A DNA stretch of 64,000 nt from Rhizobium ruizarguesonis. GTDB lineage: Bacteria; Pseudomonadota; Alphaproteobacteria; Rhizobiales; Rhizobiaceae. The notes beneath the pieces are model-generated. The model saw only the letters and a program-made list of their open reading frames with translations, was not told the DNA's origin and did no database searches. Location of the stretch: NCBI RefSeq assembly GCF_012349115.1, contig NZ_PQIG01000078.1, forward strand, positions 124,001 to 188,000, given 5' to 3'. Every line of letters begins with the position of its first letter. Position 1 is the stretch's first letter. This document shows positions 51,336 to 60,629 of the stretch, one piece after another. The translations under genes were made by a program, and so were the position numbers.

Positions 51336-51360
51336 AACTTCTGTTGGCGGCGGTTGTTCC
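51336..51360 (-). promoter_or_regulatory. EcfG-type promoter of glgE operon
   Basis: On the minus strand GGAAC (51360-51356), 16 bases, AGTT (51339-51336). The -35 is perfect; the -10 keeps the critical TT. It is correctly placed for the glgE start at 51305 and would bring glucan/trehalose conversion under general stress control. Confidence 0.5.
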
Positions 51361-51512
51361 ACTGAAACTGCCAATTCGCGATGCGCAGACATCGTCGGCC
51401 GCACTGGCGCGGGATCGATGGGACACGTACGAAGGCGCTCGCTTCCGCCGAGAGGCCTTGAAGGTTCGTGCCGAATTTGGGTAGTCTTCCGCTTCCCGGG
51501 AGGGGGACCCAT

Positions 51513-51965
51513 ATGGCTTCTGAGGGCGCACCATTGTTTCGATCGATACTCTCAAGCGCTGCCCTGTCGGCTTGCGCGTTGTGCCTTGCCTCCTGGAGCA
51601 TCGAGACCGATCGCTCCACCAAGGACACGCACGGCCTGTTCGAATTCCGCGAGGAGGCCAGGCACTTCATTTCGCACGAAAACGCCAGGGGGCATCAGCA
51701 ATGGGACGTGCTGGAGCCGAACCTGAAGACGCTGGTTCCCCGATGCGCGGTCCCGCTCGAAACACGGTGGACGCCGAAGAGCTATGGCCGCTCGAAACCG
51801 AGCGTGATGGTCATATGCCCGGTCGCAGTCCCGAACACCGCGATGAGACGCTGGGATGTCCATGTTCCGGTAGAGCGCAAGCCAAATCAGACGGGAAGCC
51901 CCGCCGCCGCCCCGCACCGTTCTGAAAGATCAGGCGCCCGAACGAGACTTGATGTATCCGAATGA
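51513..51965 (+). CDS. Hypothetical exported protein
   Basis: The 150-residue protein starts MASEGAPLFRSILSSAALSA with GGAGGGGG upstream. Residues 8-30 are hydrophobic (SILSSAALSACALCLASWSI), a likely signal peptide or anchor. The mature part is rich in Arg and Pro and contains two Cys. No domain recognised. It is divergent from glgE and 32 bp upstream of the metallo-hydrolase gene. Coding status is fairly but not fully secure. Confidence 0.5.
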   Translation: MASEGAPLFRSILSSAALSACALCLASWSIETDRSTKDTHGLFEFREEARHFISHENARGHQQWDVLEPNLKTLVPRCAVPLETRWTPKSYGRSKPSVMVICPVAVPNTAMRRWDVHVPVERKPNQTGSPAAAPHRSERSGARTRLDVSE

Positions 51966-51997
51966 AATCACTGCGATTGCAATAGAGGCGAGCAGAC

Positions 51998-52879
51998 GTG
52001 AACCCATCGGTGGAATTATGTTCATATCCCGAACTTGATGATCGAATCGTGATCGTCAGGGCGGGGGACGAGGTTGATAGCGTGTTTGTCCGGACCGAAA
52101 GGTTCAATGTGCTGATCGATACGCTCGGAACGCCCGAACAGTGCCTGACGGCGCTGGACCTGCTCGGGGAACAGATGAACGCTCGTCCGCTGATCGTCAT
52201 CAATTCGCACATGGATTGGGATCATTTCTGGGGGAATGCCGCCATTGCGGGGCGCGCTCCGATTATCGCGCATGCCGCCACGCTCGACCGTTTACGCGAC
52301 CCTTCCGCACGGGAAGTCCTGAGGGACAAGGCAAGCCAGGAGCCGAGGTTTCGGAACGTCGACCTCATCGGTCCCGATATTACGTTCTCCGGCTCGATGA
52401 CCCTCAACGGCGGCGATCTGACGCTGGAGCTCATTCATACGCCGGGACATACGCCCGACCATGTCGCCGTATGGATTCCCGAACTTCGCATCTGCCTGGC
52501 CGTCGACGCGGTGGAATACCCCATCCCCGAAGTCTGGGGCAAAAATGCAGGCGACCTGCGCTCGATCCGTTCCTCGCTCGAGCGGATACGTGACCTGGAT
52601 GCAAGACTGGTCATCCCGGCGCACGGTCGGACGCACTCTCCTTCGGCGGTGGATGGCAACCTGGCCTATTTCCAAGCTCTGGCCGATCGTGTCGGCAGTT
52701 TGAGCGAGAGCCAGCTGGCGGACCCGCAACTCGGTGGTTCAAGCGGCCTGCGGCTTGAAGACTTCGTCCCCATTCCCGACGGAATGCCTTCCGACGTGGA
52801 GGCCTTCTATCGGAACTGCCATGAGACAAACCTTGGCGCCACGGTTCAGGCCCATATCGAAAAACTGAAATTCGCATAG
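51998..52879 (+). CDS. Metallo-beta-lactamase fold hydrolase
   Basis: The 293-residue MBL-fold protein has metal motif SHMDWDH (an HxDxDH variant of HxHxDH), then HTPGHTPDHVAV, an Asp in AVDAVEYP and the last His in IPAHGRTHSP. The second His of the canonical motif is Asp here, so metal binding may differ from classical members. Hydrolysis of an ester, lactone or thioester is plausible but unknown. It is followed 21 bp later by a small-molecule kinase gene, suggesting a two-step pathway or resistance pair. Confidence 0.8.
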   Translation: MNPSVELCSYPELDDRIVIVRAGDEVDSVFVRTERFNVLIDTLGTPEQCLTALDLLGEQMNARPLIVINSHMDWDHFWGNAAIAGRAPIIAHAATLDRLRDPSAREVLRDKASQEPRFRNVDLIGPDITFSGSMTLNGGDLTLELIHTPGHTPDHVAVWIPELRICLAVDAVEYPIPEVWGKNAGDLRSIRSSLERIRDLDARLVIPAHGRTHSPSAVDGNLAYFQALADRVGSLSESQLADPQLGGSSGLRLEDFVPIPDGMPSDVEAFYRNCHETNLGATVQAHIEKLKFA

Positions 52880-52900
52880 AGGACGTCTGGAGACCGGAAA

Positions 52901-53671
52901 ATGAAACTGTTGGAGGGCGGACGAGCCGGGCAGATCTGGCGTGACGGCAACACCGTGATCAGGCCTTCCGGCGCATGGACGCCGACGGTGCACCGGTTTT
53001 TGCGCCATCTGAGAAGCAGAGGCTTTCCGGGAGCGCCTGACCCCATTGAAATAACCGGGAACCAGGAAGTCGTCAGTTATGTCAGCGGGCGCGTCTGCGA
53101 AGACTTGAGCGACCAGTTTGTCGGGTCGGAGCGCATGCTGCTTTCCGCAGCCAGGCTACTGCGCGAATTTCATTCGGCATCTCAAGGGTTTCTGGAATCG
53201 GATCGCGCGGTCCAGGCATGGATGCTGCCGCCGCAGGAACCGCGCGAGATCATATGCCATGGAGATTATGCGCCCTACAATGTCGCCACAGCAGGTCATG
53301 AGGCCGTCGGGATCATTGATTTCGACACCGCTCATCCCGCACCCCGCATATGGGATCTGGCCTATTCGGTTTACCGCTGGGCGCCGCTCTCCGATCCTGC
53401 CAATCCTGATGTGACCTTCGGCCTCGACGATCAACTGCAGCGGGCGGAGATTTTCTGCACGGCATATGGGGCGACGATGCAAGAACGGCTCCAACTGCCG
53501 GAGATGATCTGCCGACGGCTTCAGGCGCTCATCGATTACATTTTGCCAAGTGCGGCGGCCGGAGATGAGACATTCGCGGAGCACGTGGCTAGAGGAGACG
53601 CCTGGCTGTATCTGAGCGATATGCATTATGTTCGAAGCCATCGGAATCGGCTGCTGAAGGCCCTGTGCTGA
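52901..53671 (+). CDS. Aminoglycoside phosphotransferase-fold kinase
   Basis: The 256-residue protein has the APH kinase motifs CHGDYAPYNVA (catalytic Asp and Asn) and GIIDFDTAHPAPRIWDLAY (metal-binding Asp). The N-lobe is short. It should phosphorylate a small hydroxylated molecule with ATP; an antibiotic, choline-like or sugar substrate is possible. GGAG precedes the ATG. It lies in an operon with the metallo-hydrolase and is convergent with corA. Confidence 0.75.
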   Translation: MKLLEGGRAGQIWRDGNTVIRPSGAWTPTVHRFLRHLRSRGFPGAPDPIEITGNQEVVSYVSGRVCEDLSDQFVGSERMLLSAARLLREFHSASQGFLESDRAVQAWMLPPQEPREIICHGDYAPYNVATAGHEAVGIIDFDTAHPAPRIWDLAYSVYRWAPLSDPANPDVTFGLDDQLQRAEIFCTAYGATMQERLQLPEMICRRLQALIDYILPSAAAGDETFAEHVARGDAWLYLSDMHYVRSHRNRLLKALC

Positions 53672-53715
53672 CGCACCTTCGCCAACTCGAATGTCCAGCC
53701 TGCCGCATGCCCACC

Positions 53716-54783
53716 CTACAGCCATTTCCTCCGGCGGAAGAAGCCGAAAAGGACAAGGCACAAGGTGGCGATGACGCCAAGCACGACGAAATAGCCATAC
53801 TGGGTTTTCAGCTCCGGCATATCGCTGAAATTCATCCCGTAGATGCCGGCGATCGCTGTGGGGACGGCAAGGATCGCCGCCCAGGCGGCGAGCTTGCGGG
53901 CAATCGCCGTCTGCTCCGACTGGCCGATCATCACGCTCGCCTCGAAGGCGAAGGCCAGCACCTCGCGCAGCGCGTCGATATCTTCCTGAACGCGGCGCAC
54001 GTGGTCCGTTACATCGCGAAACAGCGATTGCAGCGTCGGATCCATGCCGGGAAGATCAGTGTGCTCGTATCGCCGACAGACGTCGACAAGCGGCACCACG
54101 GCGTTGCGCAGCCGCAGCAGCCTGCGCCGCAACAGGTAAAGCCGCTCGATATCGGACTTTGTCAGCTGTTCGCGCAGCACCAGATCCTCGATATTCTCGA
54201 CCTCGTCCTGCACGACCTCGATGACAGGCATGTAGTTGTCGACGATGAAATCGAGGATGGAATAGAGAATGTAGTTCTCGCCGTGGGCAAGGGCCGCCGG
54301 CGTCGCCTCGCATCGCTGCCGCACCGCCAGATAGGAGGAAGAGTCGCCGTGACGAACGGAGACGACATAACCGCGGCCGACGAACAGGTGCGTTTCGCCG
54401 AAGATGATTTCGCCGTCCTTCATGTGCGCGGTCCGGGCGACGATGAACATCGCCTCCCCGTAGATCTCCAGTTTCGGGCGCTGGTGGGGCTGCGCCGCAT
54501 CCTCGATCGCCAGCGGATGGAGATTGAACTCGGCCTGGACCTGGCTCAGCAGCACTTCGTCAGGCTCGTGCAGACCGATCCACACGATCGCCTTCTCTCG
54601 GCCCCGCCATTCGCCAGCCTCCTCTATCCTGATGTCGCGAATGCGTTGCCCATGCTGGTAAACGGCGGCAGCCACGACGCCGGGCCGTTCATAGGGAGGC
54701 GATGTGGAACCGCTAGCCCCCTGCGCGGGATTACTCCCCAGATTCTTCAGCTGTTCCAAATCCTGCCGTCCTCCACTCCGCAC
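53716..54783 (-). CDS. corA: CorA family divalent cation transporter
   Basis: The 355-residue protein has a large cytoplasmic N-domain and two C-terminal spans flanking the signature YGMNF (GIYGMNFSDMPELKTQYGYF), ending in the basic RRRKWL. It forms a pentameric channel for Mg2+ or, in some relatives, Co2+, Ni2+ or Zn2+. It begins with a GTG codon in a purine-rich stretch; another GTG a few codons later is an alternative. It stands alone. Confidence 0.88.
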   Translation of the reverse strand: MRSGGRQDLEQLKNLGSNPAQGASGSTSPPYERPGVVAAAVYQHGQRIRDIRIEEAGEWRGREKAIVWIGLHEPDEVLLSQVQAEFNLHPLAIEDAAQPHQRPKLEIYGEAMFIVARTAHMKDGEIIFGETHLFVGRGYVVSVRHGDSSSYLAVRQRCEATPAALAHGENYILYSILDFIVDNYMPVIEVVQDEVENIEDLVLREQLTKSDIERLYLLRRRLLRLRNAVVPLVDVCRRYEHTDLPGMDPTLQSLFRDVTDHVRRVQEDIDALREVLAFAFEASVMIGQSEQTAIARKLAAWAAILAVPTAIAGIYGMNFSDMPELKTQYGYFVVLGVIATLCLVLFGFFRRRKWL

Positions 54784-54910
54784 GGATCACATGTCCGCGG
54801 CCAGCTCCTCCGCCAGTCAGGCGCTCAGCCGATCATAATGCTATTTCGTAAAACATGCATCACCGCGTCGGCGCGGGGAGCTAATCGAGTTAACATGCCG
54901 CGCGGCAGCA

Positions 54911-55621
54911 TCATGTGTCTGTGGAAATATCGTCCCAATCCTGATCCATGTAGCCGGTCAGCCAGTTGAGGGCGTAGTGTCGTTCGTAAACCACGCCCTT
55001 GTCCAAGCCGGCAGGGGGCTCTTCGCCCTTCAGCCGTGCGTTCACGGCGGCCCAATCGTAGCGGTAGATCAAGTCGGCGGCGTCGAGCAGCTCCTTCTGT
55101 GGGCGCAGCTTTGCGCGACGCATCAGCCCGTCCGTCCCCAGTTCACGAAGTGTGTTGGCAATGAATGGCACGTCGCAAATGTGGTCGGGGCGTCCAAGAT
55201 CAGAGGTGATCCCGAGCGCCCATAACATGACGTGCACACCCTCGTAACGCCAGGCGAAGTTCGTCCGGTCCTGATCCGAGGGATCGGGATCGTCCATGAA
55301 CGCCTGTTCCTTAGGGGTGAAAAAACTTGCCGCGTCGAACTGCCGGATGAGACCCTGGCCCATTTCGCGGTCGCCGGTCTCGCCTTTCACGGCAACGATC
55401 GCAAGCGCAATCGCCCGCTGAACGACAGCCTTTGTATTTCGGCGGGTACTCTCGCTCTCGGGCTCGATGGTCGGCAGATGATCGATGATCGGCACGCCTT
55501 CCGATTGTAGCTGGGCGATAGACCGGGCTTTGCGTGCCCCCGCCTCGTCAGCGGGTTGCGAAACGGCTGCCTGCACCGGAAGGATCAATGCGAGAAGGGC
55601 GGAAAATATGCGCTTCATCAT
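54911..55621 (-). CDS. DUF4272 domain protein with signal peptide
   Basis: The 236-residue protein starts MMKRIFSALLALILPVQAAV, a Sec signal. It then carries the DUF4272 core: RRNTKAVVQRAIALAIVAVK, FTPKEQAFMDDPDPSDQDRT, NFAWRYEGVHVMLWALGI and PDHICDVPFIANTLREL. The function of DUF4272 is unknown. Export is noteworthy because many DUF4272 proteins seem cytoplasmic. GGAG precedes the ATG. Confidence 0.75.
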   Translation of the reverse strand: MMKRIFSALLALILPVQAAVSQPADEAGARKARSIAQLQSEGVPIIDHLPTIEPESESTRRNTKAVVQRAIALAIVAVKGETGDREMGQGLIRQFDAASFFTPKEQAFMDDPDPSDQDRTNFAWRYEGVHVMLWALGITSDLGRPDHICDVPFIANTLRELGTDGLMRRAKLRPQKELLDAADLIYRYDWAAVNARLKGEEPPAGLDKGVVYERHYALNWLTGYMDQDWDDISTDT

Positions 55622-55820
55622 TTCTGGCTCCTGTCATCCCTGACGCTGCATCGATAGGCATTTTCCTGCTTTAGCGGGAGCTGAGCGCGAAGGTGGCGAC
55701 GGTTTTCCGGAAAATTGGTAAACGGCATTTTTACATATGGAACAAATCGTTAAATTATTTTCCTTACAAAAGTTCTCGGTCAAGCCGGTATGAAGCCGGA
55801 CTGTTCGATGGGGATTTTTG

Positions 55821-57704
55821 ATGCGTCGTCCAAACATAAAATCGAGCTTGCTGTTGATTTTCAGTGGCATAGCTCTTCTTTTCGGGCTTGTCGCTTATCT
55901 CGCGGTCGACGGTCTTCGAAAGACGAATGGCTCCACCGAAGAAATTGCGACCAACTGGCTGCCGAGCGTGCAGGCGTCGCAGGCGATCAATCTCACCATG
56001 ACGAATTTGCGCTTAGCCTACCGTGATCACATCATCGCGCAGTCGGATGCGGAAAAGAAAACGCGCGAAGAGGCCATTAAAGTCGCCGAGGATACAGTTG
56101 GCAAAGCGGTGGACGCCTATCTTACGCTGGCTTCATCCGACCACGAGCGCGAACTGATCAAGACGATCAAGGAGAGCGTTGGTGGCTACATTGCCAGCAG
56201 CTCGCAGCTGCTTGTCCTTTCCCGGGCCAACAAGACCGAGGAAGCGGGGCAATATCTGGGTGGAGAGATGCGCTCTTATTCGGATAAGCTCAAGGAAGCC
56301 ACGGCGGCCCTGGTCGAACTGAACGTCAGCGGCAGCAACAAGGCCGCCGAACTCAGCAAGGAGACCTTCGCCTCGATAGAATTCGATCTGTTTGCCGCGA
56401 TCGGGTTTGCGGGATTGCTCGTTCTCGGCGCCGTCGTGTTCGTGCTGACGGGCATCGCCAATCCGATTACCGGCATCACCGCCTCGATGCGGCGGCTGGC
56501 CGACGGAGACACCGGTTCGGAGATCCCGTTTGCCGACCGTGCCGACGAAATCGGATCGATGGCGGGGGCGGTCGAGATCTTCCGCCAGGCCGCGATCACC
56601 AACAAGCGGATGACAATCGAAGCCGAGGAAAACCGCAACAGGGCGGAGGCCGATCGCCTCGCCGCTCAGCAGCAGGCGGAAGCCGACGCCTCGGAGCGGC
56701 TGCGCATCGCCACCTCGGGCCTCGCCGCCGGTTTGAAGCGGCTGGCAGGAGGCGATCTCGCCTTCCAGCTCAACGAGACCTTCGCACCCGACTTCGAGGC
56801 GCTGCGCCATGACTTCAACCAGTCCGTCATGCAACTTGGCGCGACGCTGAGAGCGATTTCCGACAGCATCGGCACGATCGACGAAGGCACGCGGGAAATC
56901 TCCTCCGGGGCGAGCGATCTTGCAAAGCGCACGGAGCAGCAGGCGGCCTCGCTCGAAGAGACGGCAGCAGCACTGGAAGAGATCACGGCAAACGTGTCCA
57001 ACTCCAGCAAGCGAACCGAGGAGACGCGCACGGTGGCTACGGAGGCAAATCGCAGCGCCGGGATCTCCGCGGAAGTCGTTTCCCACGCCGAAGAGGCGAT
57101 GGGACGCATTGAGACCTCGTCGCAGCAGATTTCCAATATCATCAGCGTCATCGACGAAATTGCATTCCAGACCAATCTTCTCGCCCTCAATGCCGGCGTA
57201 GAAGCGGCAAGAGCCGGTGAGGCCGGCAAGGGCTTCGCCGTCGTCGCCCAGGAAGTGCGCGAACTCGCCCAGCGCTCGGCAAGTGCTGCCAAGGAAATCA
57301 AGGGCCTGATCCAGAACTCCTCGAAGGAGGTCGAAGGCGGGGTCAAGCTGGTGCGCGATACCGGCCAGACGTTGAAGACCATCGGCGGCTTCATCACCCA
57401 GATCAATCACCATATGGATTCGATCGCCACCTCAGCGAAAGAGCAGTCCATCGGCCTCAGCGAAGTCAACGTCGCGGTCAACCGGATGGACCAGACCACG
57501 CAACAGAACGCAACCATGGTGCAACAGTCGACGGCGGCATCCGATTCGCTCGCGCAGGAGGCCCAGAAGCTTCGCGAACTCATCGCCCAGTTCAAGCTCG
57601 ATGATGTGGCCTCCAGCCATTCCTCAGCCCTTCGCTCGACGGCGAGAACGATGGCGCAGCCCGCGGCTCGTGCAGCCGTGCATGCGGTTGCCGCTCGCCG
57701 CTGA
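55821..57704 (+). CDS. Methyl-accepting chemotaxis protein
   Basis: The 627-residue protein has a first span (residues 9-29), a periplasmic four-helix-bundle sensor (about 30-190), a second span (about 195-217), and a HAMP region (ITGITASMRRLADGDTGSEI). A signalling domain with hairpin tip IDEIAFQTNLLALNAGVEAA, then RAGEAGKGFAVVAQEVRELA, follows. It detects a small-molecule cue and signals to CheA/CheW. It has no C-terminal CheR/CheB pentapeptide. ATG at 55821 has GGGGA upstream. A strong terminator follows. Confidence 0.9.
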   Translation: MRRPNIKSSLLLIFSGIALLFGLVAYLAVDGLRKTNGSTEEIATNWLPSVQASQAINLTMTNLRLAYRDHIIAQSDAEKKTREEAIKVAEDTVGKAVDAYLTLASSDHERELIKTIKESVGGYIASSSQLLVLSRANKTEEAGQYLGGEMRSYSDKLKEATAALVELNVSGSNKAAELSKETFASIEFDLFAAIGFAGLLVLGAVVFVLTGIANPITGITASMRRLADGDTGSEIPFADRADEIGSMAGAVEIFRQAAITNKRMTIEAEENRNRAEADRLAAQQQAEADASERLRIATSGLAAGLKRLAGGDLAFQLNETFAPDFEALRHDFNQSVMQLGATLRAISDSIGTIDEGTREISSGASDLAKRTEQQAASLEETAAALEEITANVSNSSKRTEETRTVATEANRSAGISAEVVSHAEEAMGRIETSSQQISNIISVIDEIAFQTNLLALNAGVEAARAGEAGKGFAVVAQEVRELAQRSASAAKEIKGLIQNSSKEVEGGVKLVRDTGQTLKTIGGFITQINHHMDSIATSAKEQSIGLSEVNVAVNRMDQTTQQNATMVQQSTAASDSLAQEAQKLRELIAQFKLDDVASSHSSALRSTARTMAQPAARAAVHAVAARR

Positions 57705-57732
57705 AACAGGCGGCAACAGGAAATCCAACATC

Positions 57733-57760
57733 AAAAGGCGCCCGATTGCCGGGCGCCTTT
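57733..57760. terminator. Bidirectional intrinsic terminator
   Basis: A 9-bp stem AGGCGCCCG / CGGGCGCCT with ATTGC loop is flanked by AAAA on the left and TTT on the right. It can end both the chemoreceptor transcript and the convergent NCS1 permease transcript. Confidence 0.8.
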
Positions 57761-57767
57761 CATTAAG

Positions 57768-59219
57768 TCATGACGCGAAGGCCGGATTGCGCCGCGCGCC
57801 CATTCTCAACACGAAATAGATCGCCCCGCCGATGGCGACGCCGAAGAACCAGCCGTAAGTTCCCCACCAGTCCGGCAGGATGGTGGTGAAGGTCGGCAGG
57901 ATCGAAGAGAAGAGCACGCCCACCGCAAATGCGATGAAGGCATTGCCGTGCCATCCGTTCTGGAACCGGAACTCGCCATTCTCATGATAGAGCGCTTCGA
58001 CGTTCAGCTGGCTTCTCCGAATAAGATAGTAATCCACCATCATGATGCCGAAGATCGGCCCCATCGTCGATCCGATGAAATTGACGAAATGCGCCGCACC
58101 CGTCTCCCAGGGAGCAAACGGGTAAAGCACGAGAGCGATCAGGGCGGCGATATATCCCCCGCGTTTGAAGTTGATCTGGCGCGGGAACACATTGGCGAAG
58201 TCGAAGGCCGGCGACACGAAGTTTGCCACGACGTTGATGCCGAGCGTTGCGATCGCGAATGTCAGCGCGGCCAGTAGCGCCAGGAACCAGCTGTCGAATT
58301 TCGCCGATATCTGTTCCGGATGCAGAAGCACCTCTCCGTAGACGGTGAAGGCGGCGGTGGTCGTCACACCTGCGACAAGGCAAAACGCCAGGAGGTTGAT
58401 CGGCAGCCCCCAAAGATTGCCTTTCTTGAGCGCCTTCTCGCTCGTTGCGTAGCGCGAGAAATCGCAGAAGTTCAGGTAAAGTGCTGCGAAATAGGTGATC
58501 CAGGTGGCGGCCACGGCAGCTAGCGCTGCAATCGAACCAGGCTCACCCGGCACGCCCGCATCCTTGGTCTTTTCGATCAGCACGTCGCGCGGGATTTCGG
58601 ACCCGAAGGAGAAGGTGCCGGACTTGACGACCAGATAGACCGCAAGGACCAGCATCATGATCCAGACGGCCGGACCCGCCCAATCCTGGAACTTGCGAAC
58701 CGTTTCCATCCCACGCTGAATGATCAGCAGCTGCAGCGCCCAGACGATGACGTAGCAGATGACCTCGAGGGTCGAGTGACCGAGGAAGTGGCTGTTCTGG
58801 TGAAAGGCAAGCAGGCTGTCGTTGCGGATCAGCAAGGCAACGATGGCGCCGGATGCGGCGGCGGTCTGCGCCCCGTACCAGAAGCAGGCGACTACCGCTC
58901 GGACAAGTGCCGGCACGTTCGCCCCGAACGTGCCGAAGGAGGCGCGCGCCAGAACCGGAAAGGGTACGCCGGTGCGCACGCCGGCGTTGCCGACCAGGCT
59001 CATCAGAATGAAGATGACCAGCGATCCAATGCCGATGGCGATGACGAAATTGACGAAGCTGCCGCACAGCAGGAACAAGCTCGCCGCCAGATAGTAGCCC
59101 CACAGGCTGTGGACGTCTGATGTCCAGACGTTAAAGATGCTGAATGCACCCCATTTACGCTCCTCAGCGGGTGCAAGATCCTCGTTGTATAACGAGGGAG
59201 ACGGATTTCGTACGCTCAT
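57768..59219 (-). CDS. NCS1 family nucleobase/allantoin-type permease
   Basis: The 483-residue protein has about twelve spans with NCS1 features such as YNEDLAPAEERKWGAFSIFN at the N-terminus, RASFGTFGANVPALVRAVVA, and LNFCDFSRYATSEKALKKGN. Members import cytosine, uracil, allantoin, hydantoins or thiamine with Na+ or H+. No catabolic gene for any of these lies nearby, so the substrate is open. A 152-bp upstream region holds an AT-rich stretch but no operator that I can name. Confidence 0.85.
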   Translation of the reverse strand: MSVRNPSPSLYNEDLAPAEERKWGAFSIFNVWTSDVHSLWGYYLAASLFLLCGSFVNFVIAIGIGSLVIFILMSLVGNAGVRTGVPFPVLARASFGTFGANVPALVRAVVACFWYGAQTAAASGAIVALLIRNDSLLAFHQNSHFLGHSTLEVICYVIVWALQLLIIQRGMETVRKFQDWAGPAVWIMMLVLAVYLVVKSGTFSFGSEIPRDVLIEKTKDAGVPGEPGSIAALAAVAATWITYFAALYLNFCDFSRYATSEKALKKGNLWGLPINLLAFCLVAGVTTTAAFTVYGEVLLHPEQISAKFDSWFLALLAALTFAIATLGINVVANFVSPAFDFANVFPRQINFKRGGYIAALIALVLYPFAPWETGAAHFVNFIGSTMGPIFGIMMVDYYLIRRSQLNVEALYHENGEFRFQNGWHGNAFIAFAVGVLFSSILPTFTTILPDWWGTYGWFFGVAIGGAIYFVLRMGARRNPAFAS

Positions 59220-59371
59220 GAATGCCCTCCCCTATCCTTGAGGCCAAATCGACCACAGGCGGAAGTCTGCTCTTCATTTGTGCAGATGACAATTTAATAG
59301 TCACTTTATACACATCTCTTGACGATGCCTCAGGATTAGCCATGCGCGCCCGCCCGAGACACCAGATCTCA

Positions 59372-60553
59372 TCATTGCGAGCCGACGACACGTCCGGCCA
59401 GGCGAAACGGACTTGCGACTGCGGCGCCGGCGGCATCGAAGACATAGGCGCCAACATCGCCGGCGGTCGACCGCCTTCCGCTTTCGAAGGAGGCAAGCTG
59501 CGCGCCGAACTTGGCGAGCGATGCGTAGCGGTCATGCCCCAGCCCGTCGGATGCCTGGATCGACGTGATGTCGATGACCCGAAGCCTTTCCTTCAAGGCA
59601 GCCTCCTTGATGACGGGATCGTCGATATCGAGGCGTCCGACACGCGCCCGCTCTCCCGCTATGAAGCTCGAGGCCACCAGCGCCCGGTCGTCCTTCGAAA
59701 CGAGAAGAGATATCGGGATCGGCATCCGCCCGATATCCTTCAGCTGGGACCGGAAAACATCGACGTCGATGTCAGGGGCGGCGAGAATCACCGCCAGTTT
59801 GCCGATGACGTCGTCGCGATGCTGCAGTTTGAGCTGGCGCACCGTCTCCATGACAAGGAATCCGCCCATGCTGTGTCCGAAAAGGATGATGCGTTTCACC
59901 TTTCCGGAAGTCGAGAGCGAGGTGACAAGCGAGTCGAGGTCGCTGCGCGAGGAAAGGGCCGCATCGCGGTCGGCGACATAGCCGGCGACGGCCGCCGCCG
60001 AAGGCCACGAAAACAGGATCGGAGAGCCTGGAATATTGGCGTCCGCGGCGATCTGCGCGGTGCGAAACAACGCCTCCTGATAGCTATAGTTGTAGCCGTG
60101 GACAAAGATGCCGACGGTGCCGTCGGACTGCGTGGAGCGGAGCGCCTCCTCTAGGAAGGCGTCCTTTGCAAGCTGCTTGCGCCTGATAACGGCAAATTGG
60201 CGTTCGGGATCCGGTCTCGAGTTCGGATAGGTGATCGCGGTGTCCTTCCGGCCGGGAGGGACCGAAAACGCATATTGCTCGTAGGTGAGATTGTCAGCCC
60301 AGGCGCTCCCGAACCCGCCGCGTGCGGTGTCGAGGCTCCTGTTCGTCGCAGCGAGCACGTTCACCCGGCTTGGGGCGGCTTCTTCGGAGTGAAGCGATGC
60401 GTTCAGATGAGCTGGGAGATGAACGGGCTGATGGACCGGGTTCAACACATCGGGCGACGGTCTTGTGGCGCAACCAGCAAGCATCGCCAGGCCGATTGCG
60501 ACCAGCATCGCCTTGGCTCTCATCGGAAACCTGTCCAAACGCTGTTCCGTCAT
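59372..60553 (-). CDS. Lipoprotein alpha/beta hydrolase (DUF900 family)
   Basis: The 393-residue protein has a lipoprotein signal (IGLAMLAGCATRPSPDVL, lipobox LAGC). The DUF900-type hydrolase fold has GIFVHGYNYSYQEALFRTAQ, nucleophile Ser in LFGHSMGGFLVMETVRQLK, later Asp in SLLVSKDDRALVAS and His near GLGHDRYASL. Natural substrate unknown. The ATG at 60553 has GAGGAGAG upstream; the open frame further 5' is probably non-coding. It lies 76 bp after the RND pump on the same strand and may be co-transcribed. Confidence 0.8.
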   Translation of the reverse strand: MTEQRLDRFPMRAKAMLVAIGLAMLAGCATRPSPDVLNPVHQPVHLPAHLNASLHSEEAAPSRVNVLAATNRSLDTARGGFGSAWADNLTYEQYAFSVPPGRKDTAITYPNSRPDPERQFAVIRRKQLAKDAFLEEALRSTQSDGTVGIFVHGYNYSYQEALFRTAQIAADANIPGSPILFSWPSAAAVAGYVADRDAALSSRSDLDSLVTSLSTSGKVKRIILFGHSMGGFLVMETVRQLKLQHRDDVIGKLAVILAAPDIDVDVFRSQLKDIGRMPIPISLLVSKDDRALVASSFIAGERARVGRLDIDDPVIKEAALKERLRVIDITSIQASDGLGHDRYASLAKFGAQLASFESGRRSTAGDVGAYVFDAAGAAVASPFRLAGRVVGSQ

Positions 60554-60629
60554 CGAGCTCTCTCCTCGGAGACCAGGACATGCAGCGGCCGCCGCGGCGG
60601 CCACATGCGATGGACGTAAAAGCCCATGC

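Noticed and set aside
55703-55714. Perfect palindrome TTTTCCGGAAAA upstream of the chemoreceptor
   Set aside because: Short AT-rich dyad without a partner regulator or repeat copy; could be chance.
55739-55763. GGAAC upstream of the chemoreceptor gene as EcfG promoter
   Set aside because: No CGTT-like element at 16-17 bp spacing.
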